Made by a program: the position numbers and the translations under genes. Shown piece by piece: positions 32,706-40,998 of a DNA stretch of 47,323 nucleotides (position 1 is the stretch's first letter; the number at the start of each line of letters is the position of its first letter). Origin of the DNA: Candidatus Cryptobacteroides excrementipullorum (lineage in GTDB: Bacteria > Bacteroidota > Bacteroidia > Bacteroidales > UBA932); the NCBI GenBank assembly GCA_017695065.1, contig JADILZ010000044.1, forward strand, positions 1 through 47,323. The letters are read 5' to 3'. The notes beneath the pieces were generated by a model, which searched no databases, was not told the origin of the DNA, and worked only from the letters and a program-made list of their open reading frames with translations.

Positions 32706-35009
32706 TCACTCCCCTTTCAGATACTTCAGCCAGAACGCGCGGTTCTCCGCAGTGAAGTGCGCCTGCTGGTAGCCGCCGTATCCGTGCATTCCGTCCGGAT
32801 AAATCATGAAGTCGAACTTCTTGCAGCCTTTCTGCAGGACGTCAATCAGCTGGAGGGTATTCTGGAAGTGGACATTGTCATCCCCGGTGCCGTGTGTGAG
32901 CTTCAGCATGACAGGCTCTACGGAACCGTCCGCAGCCTCGGATGCTGATACAGGATAGCTCTGGACATACTCCAGGGTACAGGCCGCCTTGTACCCGTCA
33001 GGGTTGGTCTGCGGAGTCTCCATATAACGCTCCGTGTAGTGGGAGTCATACAGCCGCCAGTCATAGACCCCGCCTCCGGCGATGCCGTAGTGGAACTGCC
33101 CAGAGGCACGGAAGAGGAGCATGGAAGTCATGGTGCCTCCGAACGAGAAGCCCTCCACTCCTATCTTGTCGGCCTGGACATACGACAGGGACTGGAGATA
33201 CTCCGCCCATGCTATGAAATCCCTCACAGGGACCTCCGTAAGGTTCTTGTAGACCAGGTCCGTACCGGCGCGTCCGTTATGTCCCGCAGCCCTGCAGTCG
33301 GCAGTGATCTCTATGATGCCGTTACGGGACCACCACTGGTTGTTTTCGGACGGGGTGGACCAGCGGTCGCGTACCATCGGAGTGTCAGGTCCGCCGTATA
33401 TGTCCATGTGGACAGGATATTTCCGGGAAGGGTCGAACCCCTCGGGATACACTATCGCGGCCGGTATCCTCTGCCCGTCCTCTGCAGTGAGCCATATCAG
33501 CTGCGGAAGCGCATAGTCCTCAGGGGAATAGCCTTCGTATGCCATGTCAGCCACCACTTCATGCCTGCACACAGAGACCTGGACTGGGGCCGCAGGGCAC
33601 ACCTGGGGCATATTCTCCTGCGCAGGAAAAACCGGATATCCGTCAGCTGAAGGATCGGTCATGACGGACACTTTCCTGCCGGTATCGAATACGGCCACCC
33701 TTACAGGGGTGGTATAGTTGGAATACGATGCCGCGAAGTATCTGCCGTCAGGGGAGAACTTCACTCCGGCAATGTTATACGCCGGATCCGTGAGGGTCTC
33801 CACTGCGCAGATGTATTCCCCGGCGGACCCCTCCGGAGTATCCGTCACAGCCCCGGCCTCATCAGGGAATCCCTTCCCGAGCACGAGTCTGTACAGTGTC
33901 TCACGTACCCTGGAGTCCCTGCGGGCAGTGAAATATAGCTCACCGCGCTCCTCATCCACTTTCAGGATGTTTATCCCCCAGTTCTGCCCGTCAGTAAGGC
34001 GGAGAAGCGTCTTCCCGTCGTATGAAAGGAAATAGACCTGCTCCCAGCCGGTCTCGAAACGGCGGGCCATGTAAAGGCCGCTTTCGGTGAAATACACCGC
34101 ATTGATCCAGTCTATCCATGTCTTGTACTGTTCATGATAAACAGGGCGCTTGGTTCCGTCAGCGGCATCGACTGCATAGAGGTCCAGCGTATTCTGCAGT
34201 CTCGGCATCCTGGCGATATAGAACTCCTTGCTGTCAGCTCCCCAGAACGGTATCCCGAAATACTGGTCCTCCGTCGGATTGAAGTCCGCCCAGACGATTT
34301 CCGGAGCCGGACATGCGTCATCCGTGACAATCCCTGAAGGACCGGCCAGTACCATGCCTCCATCCGAAGGTGAGAAAAGGTCCGATATATCCACGATACC
34401 GATCCTCACCTCGGGATTCCTCTCCCCTGCTTTCGGATAACGGGTGTTGTTAAGCCTGCCGTCCTGCCCGAACGGGGAATAGATCGGAAAGAGAGGCACC
34501 TGTGTATTGTCAAACCGGTAGAAACCTATCTTCCTGCTGTCCGGTGACCACCAGAACGCCTTGTAGCGTGACGGCCTTCCGAGTATCTCCTCGTAATAGA
34601 CCCACGAGGCATACCCGTTGAGGATCAGGTCAGTCCCGTCAGATGTCAGCCTCACTTCCTTCTGCGAAGCTATATCGATGACATACAAGTCATTGTCACG
34701 CGTGAAAGCAAGTTTCGTGGAATCAGGCGAATAGGTCAGATTGACCGCTCCTTCCGGCTTTACCGGGAATCCGGCATACTTTTCCGGGGCCGACACTCCC
34801 GTTTTCTTTTTCCCGTTACGGGCATTCACCGAAAATGCAAGGGAGTCGGTATAAGTCCCGTCGTAAGAGAAGATTACCTCCTTATCGGAAATCCATTTCC
34901 ATGAGGAAGGGACCTTCCCGAACTGTTCCGGGCCGTCAGCGGCCGATGCGCCGATGGTGCATACCGCCGACATGGCAATGAGTGTCAAAGACAATACAAT
35001 TTTATTCAT
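32706..35009 (-). CDS. Dipeptidyl peptidase IV-like S9 serine protease
   Basis: An exported prolyl oligopeptidase-family (S9B) enzyme, 767 residues. The signal peptide is about 22 residues long (ending GASA). An eight-bladed beta-propeller comes first, then an alpha/beta hydrolase with serine S622 in GFSFGG, aspartate D710 in HGTGDDNVHF and histidine H742 in DGMHGYGG. It removes X-Pro or X-Ala dipeptides from peptides in the periplasm or at the cell surface, as in Porphyromonas. Its 3' end is duplicated at 27423-27508, on the far side of the island. Confidence 0.95.
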   Translation of the reverse strand: MNKIVLSLTLIAMSAVCTIGASAADGPEQFGKVPSSWKWISDKEVIFSYDGTYTDSLAFSVNARNGKKKTGVSAPEKYAGFPVKPEGAVNLTYSPDSTKLAFTRDNDLYVIDIASQKEVRLTSDGTDLILNGYASWVYYEEILGRPSRYKAFWWSPDSRKIGFYRFDNTQVPLFPIYSPFGQDGRLNNTRYPKAGERNPEVRIGIVDISDLFSPSDGGMVLAGPSGIVTDDACPAPEIVWADFNPTEDQYFGIPFWGADSKEFYIARMPRLQNTLDLYAVDAADGTKRPVYHEQYKTWIDWINAVYFTESGLYMARRFETGWEQVYFLSYDGKTLLRLTDGQNWGINILKVDEERGELYFTARRDSRVRETLYRLVLGKGFPDEAGAVTDTPEGSAGEYICAVETLTDPAYNIAGVKFSPDGRYFAASYSNYTTPVRVAVFDTGRKVSVMTDPSADGYPVFPAQENMPQVCPAAPVQVSVCRHEVVADMAYEGYSPEDYALPQLIWLTAEDGQRIPAAIVYPEGFDPSRKYPVHMDIYGGPDTPMVRDRWSTPSENNQWWSRNGIIEITADCRAAGHNGRAGTDLVYKNLTEVPVRDFIAWAEYLQSLSYVQADKIGVEGFSFGGTMTSMLLFRASGQFHYGIAGGGVYDWRLYDSHYTERYMETPQTNPDGYKAACTLEYVQSYPVSASEAADGSVEPVMLKLTHGTGDDNVHFQNTLQLIDVLQKGCKKFDFMIYPDGMHGYGGYQQAHFTAENRAFWLKYLKGE

Positions 35010-35043
35010 GTTTCAATATGTTTTTAATTTTCAATACAACATG

Positions 35044-36216
35044 TCATTCCCCGGAGAGCGGGCCGTCCGGATTTCCTGACGGCTGAAGTTCCGGACCGGT
35101 GTACCTCAAGTGGAGGATCACCGGATTGTCATCCTCTTTCATGTCAGGAAAGAACCTGACAGCCTCAGAATAGCCGAGGAGACAGAAGATTTCACCGTTT
35201 ACGGTATGCCACCAGTCGAACTGCACGGGCTTTCCCGAGACATTGATATCAAAGAAACTGCGGGAATCTTTCGAGTAGCGGTTAGAGACGAGTTCAGATG
35301 TACTGAGATCCCAGACCTGCTCGTATACATCCCCTCCATTAGACAGGCGAAATGAACAGAAGGCATACTTCCCTATGACAAAGTTCTGTATCGAGAATAT
35401 TGATGGGGAGTCATTCTTGGGAATGTTGGCATAAGATTCATCGGATGTCGCATATCGCCCTGTACGGAAAACAGCCACCGGCACATCCGCATCCGTCGTA
35501 ACACGGTACAGAGTGTCGTTACGGAACGGCAGGAAATAGCAAGTCCCGTCCGGAGAGGTTCTCGGGAAACAGTACGGGATCATGCGCGATTTCTTCTTGT
35601 TCTTCATCACGCTGCCTTCCCTCAGCATATTCCAGTCCTTGTCATAAATGTCATACCACGAATCCCTGGCCGACACGATATTGCTGGACGGGGAAAAGTC
35701 AAGTTGTGTAATTCCTGCCATATTCCCGTCAGGAAGGACAGCGACGCCACCGAGTGAATCTTTAGAGTGTCCGGGAAGGAATTTTCCGTCAAGGGTATAT
35801 GCAAGAATCTTGTTTTTCTTTATGTCAGAGACAAGTATCATATCTCTTTCACTGTCAAGGACTGCATTCCCCAATGAGAGATATTCTCCCGGACCGTTGC
35901 CGATCTTGTTATGATGCGCAAGTATGGCCCCGTCACTCTCCCTTATCGCCCAGATATGTTCATAGCGGTCTGAGCAATAGATGACTCCATCCTTGTACCC
36001 GAATATACTGGGACCCACTACAAAGGCGGTGTCTGAGGTCTGGATGGCCGTCAGACCGACAACCTCGAACAATGTATCAGGATCAATGTCACAGAACTGC
36101 CGTGAATTAATAGCAGATTCTATATCAAGAAATGCGATGTCTCCTGCGATATCCTTCCGGCCACAGGAGGCAAGGACGAAAAGTACGGCAAGAAACGCCA
36201 TCAAGTGATATTTCAT
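35044..36216 (-). CDS. Six-bladed beta-propeller lipoprotein
   Basis: A 390-residue lipoprotein with lipobox LASC near residue 18. The body consists of propeller repeats of the type VGPSIFGYKDGVIYCSDRYEHIWAI and GPGEYLSLGNAVLDSERDMILVSD, as in the 6-bladed beta-propeller family widespread in Bacteroidetes, usually near extracellular or transport genes. The function is not known. The ATG at 36216 is preferred over one at 36222; both precede the same signal peptide. It is 34 bases from the dipeptidyl peptidase start, so the two may be one transcript. A decayed paralogue lies upstream at 36375-37066. Confidence 0.85.
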   Translation of the reverse strand: MKYHLMAFLAVLFVLASCGRKDIAGDIAFLDIESAINSRQFCDIDPDTLFEVVGLTAIQTSDTAFVVGPSIFGYKDGVIYCSDRYEHIWAIRESDGAILAHHNKIGNGPGEYLSLGNAVLDSERDMILVSDIKKNKILAYTLDGKFLPGHSKDSLGGVAVLPDGNMAGITQLDFSPSSNIVSARDSWYDIYDKDWNMLREGSVMKNKKKSRMIPYCFPRTSPDGTCYFLPFRNDTLYRVTTDADVPVAVFRTGRYATSDESYANIPKNDSPSIFSIQNFVIGKYAFCSFRLSNGGDVYEQVWDLSTSELVSNRYSKDSRSFFDINVSGKPVQFDWWHTVNGEIFCLLGYSEAVRFFPDMKEDDNPVILHLRYTGPELQPSGNPDGPLSGE

Positions 36217-36241
36217 TGGCATGGCTCTATGGTTTCTGTTG

Positions 36242-36249
36242 CAAATTTA
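36242..36249 (-). promoter_or_regulatory. Possible -7 box for the propeller/peptidase operon
   Basis: TAAATTTG on the - strand fits TAnnTTTG, 26 bases before the ATG at 36216. I see no matching TTG at -33. Confidence 0.4.
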
Positions 36250-36374
36250 GAAACTGTTTTGAATTTTCCCGAAAATTCTTTTCTGGACAATTTCTTAGAA
36301 ATTCCAGGAATATTACCTGCCTGTAATTTACAAAATACAAAGCCGTCTGCACACTGCCACATGGAAGGGGATGG

Positions 36375-37066
36375 TCACGGGCGGCCGGAGTGGCAAAGGT
36401 GAAGCAGCACAGGGTTGTCATCCTCCTGAAGGTCCGGGACGAGCTTGACCGCATCAGAATAGCCGAGGGTACACCAGACATCATCGCCGGAGACGAAATG
36501 AGGCCAGAGCTTGAAATCGCTGCCGCAGATATTGAGCGTGAATCCCGGCGTACCGTCTTTCGCAGACACCATGTCACAGAATACGAGTCTTCCGGTACCG
36601 GCATCCCACACCTGAGCATACTACTGCCTGCCCGAATACGAGAAACAATAGAAAAGGTAGTCCGAAATCATACAGATAGAACCTCCTGCATCCCATATCT
36701 TAGTTTCCATATTCGATTTCAAGGCATTGTAAGTATATCCGTCTGACGGTATCCTGTAGTTGCCCTTGTCGAACACGGCAAAAGGGATGTCGGCATCAGC
36801 GGTGACATGGTACAGAGTGTCGTTGCGGAACGGCATTAGATAACATTCGCCACGGTCGGAAATCACGGGACAGTCCTTGAAAGTCGCCATTGCGAATGCA
36901 GTGTCCACATGTATATCGCACTGTCTGGTGACATTCCAGTCCCTGTCAAATATGGAATACTTGTAGCCTGACGGACGCGTCCCCATGACGCAGACGAACC
37001 TGGATCCGTCATCAGATCAACATAACGCGGGGCCGGATTCTCAATGATCTTCCCTGCTGTTCCCAT
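36375..37066 (-). pseudogene. Decayed paralogue of the beta-propeller lipoprotein
   Basis: The - strand frame from about 37017 to 36375 reads SDDGSRFVCVMGTRPSGYKY, then YLMPFRNDTLYHVTADADIPFAVFDKG, and ends WCTLGYSDAVKLVPDLQEDDNPVLLHL, close to the 35044 protein (YFLPFRNDTLYRVTTDADVPVAVFRTG, FCLLGYSEAVRFFPDMKEDDNPVILHL). An in-frame TAG at about 36618-36620 interrupts it (SGRQ, stop, YAQVWDAG where the paralogue has YEQVWDLS). The signal peptide and the first half are missing; a different frame supplies the ATG at 37066. It is clearly a broken gene. Confidence 0.85.
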
Positions 37067-37089
37067 ATATCTTCTGGATTTTTTGCCGG

Positions 37090-37121
37090 CAAATATAAAA
37101 TCGGAGGTCCCGGTAAAACAA
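37090..37121 (-). promoter_or_regulatory. Surviving promoter of the broken propeller gene
   Basis: On the - strand, TTG (37121-37119) and TATATTTG (37097-37090) are 21 bases apart, matching the Bacteroidetes consensus, 24 bases before the ATG at 37066. Beyond it, 37122-37223 is an A/T-biased gap with no gene. Confidence 0.6.
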
Positions 37122-37223
37122 GCCGCAGGGCCGTCCAGGATGCGGATTTTTATGTTTTTTATACTTTTTTCTCTTTTTTACTGTTTTTCTGTCGATTCTC
37201 CGGTCATGCCGGGCTTGCCGTGG

Positions 37224-38663
37224 TCATTCGAAGAAAGTATCGCGAAAGTTCACGAAATAGACTTTCTCCACTCCACGGGTGATGGCAGTGTAGAGCCACT
37301 TCAGATCATCCGGAAGGAGGTCATCCTGCCAGAAAGGATTGTCAATGAAGACACACTTCCACTGTCCTCCCTGGGACTTGTGGCAGGTGATGGCGTTGGC
37401 GTACTTAAGCTGCAGGGCGTTGTAATACTTGTCCTCACGCACAGCTTCGTAGCGTTTCTTCTTGGACGCTATATGCGAATAGTCCTCATTCACTCCCTGG
37501 TAAAGCAGGTTCTGCTGCTCGTAGGTGAGAGCCGCACTCTCCGCATCTAGAGTGTCGAGAATCACCTCAGCGGTAATCTCCTGGTCACCGTAATCAGGGA
37601 AAGAAAGCCTCGCCTGGGCGAAATGGAGTCCGTAACGGTCCTCGTACCTGGAAATCTTGAGAAGCTTGACAATATCGCCGTTGGCGATGTAGTCCATCCC
37701 CTGTATCCCGTCCAGGAACTGATAGCAGTTCTTCACTATCATCAGCTTGTCGTCACGGACCAGACGCTCTTCCTTGAACTGGACGGCGGAACGGATACCG
37801 GCGTTGTACCTTATGGCCCGTTTGTTTGACCTGCAGAGGATTATGACCTCATCCTCACCATATCTCGAATATGCGTCCGAGATTTTCTCGATAAGCTCCC
37901 CTCCGGTAATCCGCTCCACATCACCGAAACCGGACACCGACAGACGGAGCTCCCCGCAGTCATCTCCGCCTCCCTCCTCCATGGACGTGATCAGATGCCG
38001 CACCTCAGTGGCATTGTACAGTATGCCGGACTCTTTCTCCTGACGCACCACTGTCGTGAGTTCCACAAACTGCGCCCCGCCCAGAAGCGACATGTAATCG
38101 CGTGAAAGGGCCGGGCTGCAGTCCAGGCCGACAGGAGGAAGCTGCGCGGAATCCCCCACCAGTATCAGCTTGCAGTCCACACCGTTGCGCACGAATGAGA
38201 CCAGGTCTTCAAGAAGATTGCCCGAGCCGAAGGACTGTGTGGACTGGCCCTGCTGGGACTCTATGCCTATCAGCGACACCTCATCGACGATATACACCGT
38301 ATCCCTGGTCTTGTTCGGAGAGAGGGAGAACTGCCCGAATCCGTCCCCTCCCACTGACTTCTGCCGGTAGATATGCTTGTGTATAGTATATGCTGGCTGG
38401 CCTGAATAGCCTGAAAGTACCTTGGCAGCACGTCCGGTGGGAGCGAGAAGGACACACGGACGCCGGAACTCCCGCATTGTCCTTATGACCGAGGATACAG
38501 CCGTGGTCTTTCCTGTCCCGGCATAGCCGTTGACCACAAGGATGTCCCCGTCATCTGAAGTGAGGAAAACTGATATTGCCTCCAGAAGCCTTTCCTGGCA
38601 CTCCGTAGGTGCGAACTTCAGTCCGGAAATGAACTTGTCATATAGGAAATCGCTGTAGCCCAT
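37224..38663 (-). CDS. RecD-like ATP-dependent DNA helicase
   Basis: A 479-residue SF1 helicase. The P-loop is NGYAGTGKTT near residue 43; the Walker B-like VYIVDEVSLIG, then LILVGDSAQLPPVG, and C-terminal UvrD_C_2 motifs CHKSQGGQW and YTAITRGVEKVYFVN. This is the RecD/Dda-type 5'-3' helicase core without the long N-terminal domain of RecD2. It probably acts in DNA repair or recombination. The ATG at 38663 overlaps the trkH stop (TGATG); a GTG at 38666 is also possible. It is the last gene of the glnS operon. Confidence 0.88.
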   Translation of the reverse strand: MGYSDFLYDKFISGLKFAPTECQERLLEAISVFLTSDDGDILVVNGYAGTGKTTAVSSVIRTMREFRRPCVLLAPTGRAAKVLSGYSGQPAYTIHKHIYRQKSVGGDGFGQFSLSPNKTRDTVYIVDEVSLIGIESQQGQSTQSFGSGNLLEDLVSFVRNGVDCKLILVGDSAQLPPVGLDCSPALSRDYMSLLGGAQFVELTTVVRQEKESGILYNATEVRHLITSMEEGGGDDCGELRLSVSGFGDVERITGGELIEKISDAYSRYGEDEVIILCRSNKRAIRYNAGIRSAVQFKEERLVRDDKLMIVKNCYQFLDGIQGMDYIANGDIVKLLKISRYEDRYGLHFAQARLSFPDYGDQEITAEVILDTLDAESAALTYEQQNLLYQGVNEDYSHIASKKKRYEAVREDKYYNALQLKYANAITCHKSQGGQWKCVFIDNPFWQDDLLPDDLKWLYTAITRGVEKVYFVNFRDTFFE

Positions 38664-40117
38664 CACTTTCCCCTTTTGAACAGGAGGTACACAATCACGA
38701 AAAGAGGATATATCTCTACACGGCCCAGGAACATGTCAAGCGAATATATGAGCTTGGCTACGGCAGGCTGGCCGGCATAGCTTCCGAGAGAGCTGAGATC
38801 GCCCATTGCCGCCCCGGCGTTGGCCATGGACGATAGAGCACCCGAAAAAGCCTCGACCGGAGCCACGCCGCACAGCACCAGCAAGATGATGGAGACGGCT
38901 ATCAGGGCAGAATACAGAACTATATACAAGATGACAGGCAGCGCCACGTCATCTTCCACAAGATGATTCCCAAGCCGGATCTGCACCACCGAGGATGACG
39001 GATGGAGCCTCTTGCGTATCTGGCATACCATTGCCTTCACGGCAATGTACATCCTGTCCGCCTTCACTCCTCCGGCAGTAGAGCCCGAGCACCCGCACTG
39101 GAAAAGGGCATAGGCAAGGACAAGGAGGGAGAAAAGAGGCCACTCCCTGTTATCCACAGATCCGAATCCGGTAGTGGTCACATAGCTGCAGACCTGGAAC
39201 GAAGCATCCATCAGAGCCTTGCCCCATGAAGTGTAACCACCCTGGAATTTCAGGGACAGTGTCACAAGGAGCGTCATTATGACTATCGACCACAGGAAAA
39301 ACTTGACCACAGGATTCTTCAGAGGCTTCACGGACCTTGTGGAAAAGACCATGAACAGCATGCCGAAATGCAGGCTGGACACGACCATGAAAAACATCAC
39401 TATAAGGTTGATGGCCGTAGAATCGTAATACGATATGGATGCGTTCCTGGTGCTGAACCCCCCTGTAGCCACCGTGCTGAACGAATGGTTCACCGCATCG
39501 AAGAACGACATCCCTGCAAGCATCAGCATCAGGGTCTCGACCAGCACGAGGCCTACATACACCAGGGCTGTGATATAGACGGTCTTCACGGAACGTGTAC
39601 GGTATCCTTCCCTGGAAAGGGAGGAAAGTTCTATGTTGGTGAGCCTCAACCTGAACGGGCTTGCATTGGGCATGATGAGCAGGAGGAACACCACGACTCC
39701 GAGACCTCCGATGAAATGGGTGGATGAGCGCCAGAATATCAGGCTGCGCGGCAGGCCCTCCACATTCGTCAGGATGGTGGAGCCGGTGGTCGTATATCCC
39801 GAGACGCTCTCGAAAAGGGCATTCACCAGAGAGAACTCCCCTCCCCACATCACATACGGGAGCATACCGAACAGGAATGACAGTATCCATGACAGTACTA
39901 TTATCATGAACCCGTCCTGAAGGGATATTGCCTCGGACTTGCGGACGAAAATGAAAGGGAAAGCCCCGGTTATGAACGTGATGATGAAGCTGATGGACAG
40001 AGGGGCGAACGCCGAGTCCATGCCGTCCCCGATGGAGATCAGCATGGATATGAACATGAAGAGGGCACTTACGAGAAGGGCTCTGCCTACATTCGTGGAT
40101 ATGACCTTGACATTCAT
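38663..40117 (-). CDS. trkH: TrkH-family potassium uptake protein
   Basis: Inner-membrane K+ (or Na+) translocating subunit, 484 residues, with about ten membrane segments. Selectivity-filter-like stretches are SGYTTTGST, VATGGFSTRNAS, YVTTTGFGSVD and CSGSTAGGVK, the four P-loop repeats of TrkH/KtrB. Regulatory subunit TrkA is not in this window. The neighbour upstream, a 4-helix-sensor-like protein, ends 2 bases before it, and the helicase start overlaps its stop. Confidence 0.94.
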   Translation of the reverse strand: MNVKVISTNVGRALLVSALFMFISMLISIGDGMDSAFAPLSISFIITFITGAFPFIFVRKSEAISLQDGFMIIVLSWILSFLFGMLPYVMWGGEFSLVNALFESVSGYTTTGSTILTNVEGLPRSLIFWRSSTHFIGGLGVVVFLLLIMPNASPFRLRLTNIELSSLSREGYRTRSVKTVYITALVYVGLVLVETLMLMLAGMSFFDAVNHSFSTVATGGFSTRNASISYYDSTAINLIVMFFMVVSSLHFGMLFMVFSTRSVKPLKNPVVKFFLWSIVIMTLLVTLSLKFQGGYTSWGKALMDASFQVCSYVTTTGFGSVDNREWPLFSLLVLAYALFQCGCSGSTAGGVKADRMYIAVKAMVCQIRKRLHPSSSVVQIRLGNHLVEDDVALPVILYIVLYSALIAVSIILLVLCGVAPVEAFSGALSSMANAGAAMGDLSSLGSYAGQPAVAKLIYSLDMFLGRVEIYPLFVIVYLLFKRGK

Positions 40118-40119
40118 CC

Positions 40120-40983
40120 CTATCCCTGGTTCTCTGACGATTCTATCAGCTTCTCTCTCTCCTCCCTGAGCTTGGAGAGGCGTTTCTTCAGTTCCATGTT
40201 CTCCTCGACTATCTCCGAAATCCCGTCATTTATCGACACCAGCTCGTCATCGCCGTCCACCGTACACGTGTAGCGCTTGCCGAACTTGAGGTAGTTCCAC
40301 ACTCCGGAATCTATCCGGTATATAGGATTCACGTAATATGATATGATGAAGAAAAGGAGAAGAACCACAAGCAGAAGACCCACACATACGGACACTATGC
40401 CAGGCATTATGCTCCGGTAGAAACCGTCCTGGAATGTCTCCGAGTTGTCTTTCAGATCCTTGTATATTATGTTTGTAAGCATCTCGGTGGCTGTCCTGAA
40501 GTTCTGGAAATCAGGCTGGAGGCGCTCGAAGAACCACTGTCTGGAGTCAATGAAATCGGACTTTATGACCTTTTCAAGCTCAAGCGAGGTCTTCATATAT
40601 GCGGCATAGGAGCTTATGACCGAATCCGCGGCGGCTATGGTCGCCTCTGTACTGAAAGAAGAGCGGAGGGCGTTGTACTCTGTCATGAAGGCGGCGCTGT
40701 CGAACGAAGGAAGGACATACAGGGTATCCTCCTCACCTATCGTGGCCAGAATCCTGAGATTGTAAGTCTCGCATGCCGCCGAAAGCTGCTGTGCCTTGTT
40801 TATGCTGTTTATGTCCGCGGCAATAAGGTCGGAGACATAGTTGCTCATCCTCCCGTATTCCAGTACAGAGATCACACTGGAAAGAAGGAGGATGGCAGCG
40901 ATGGAGCCCAGGCCGAGAGACAGCTTTTTCTTCATTGTCATCCGCCTGTGCCGCTCCACTTTTTTCAGAATCTTGTCAAGCAT
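40120..40983 (-). CDS. Two-helix membrane sensor-like protein without an output domain
   Basis: A 287-residue protein with membrane helices at about residues 22-42 (LGLGSIAAILLLSSVISVLEY) and 193-217 (GIVSVCVGLLLVVLLLFFII). Between them is an all-helical periplasmic domain of about 150 residues like the 4HB_MCP sensors of chemoreceptors. A cytoplasmic HAMP-like stretch and a coiled coil follow (EENMELKKRLSKLREEREKLI) to the end. No kinase, methyl-accepting or cyclase domain follows. It lies between glnS and trkH with gaps of 15 and 2 bases, so it may act on TrkH or a separate partner. Confidence 0.8.
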   Translation of the reverse strand: MLDKILKKVERHRRMTMKKKLSLGLGSIAAILLLSSVISVLEYGRMSNYVSDLIAADINSINKAQQLSAACETYNLRILATIGEEDTLYVLPSFDSAAFMTEYNALRSSFSTEATIAAADSVISSYAAYMKTSLELEKVIKSDFIDSRQWFFERLQPDFQNFRTATEMLTNIIYKDLKDNSETFQDGFYRSIMPGIVSVCVGLLLVVLLLFFIISYYVNPIYRIDSGVWNYLKFGKRYTCTVDGDDELVSINDGISEIVEENMELKKRLSKLREEREKLIESSENQG

Positions 40984-40998
40984 CCCGGATCAAGAAAG

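Noticed and set aside
37140..37185. T-rich run between the helicase gene and the broken propeller gene as a terminator
   Set aside because: The T run is on the + strand while both neighbouring genes are on the - strand, so it reads as an A-rich stretch for them.
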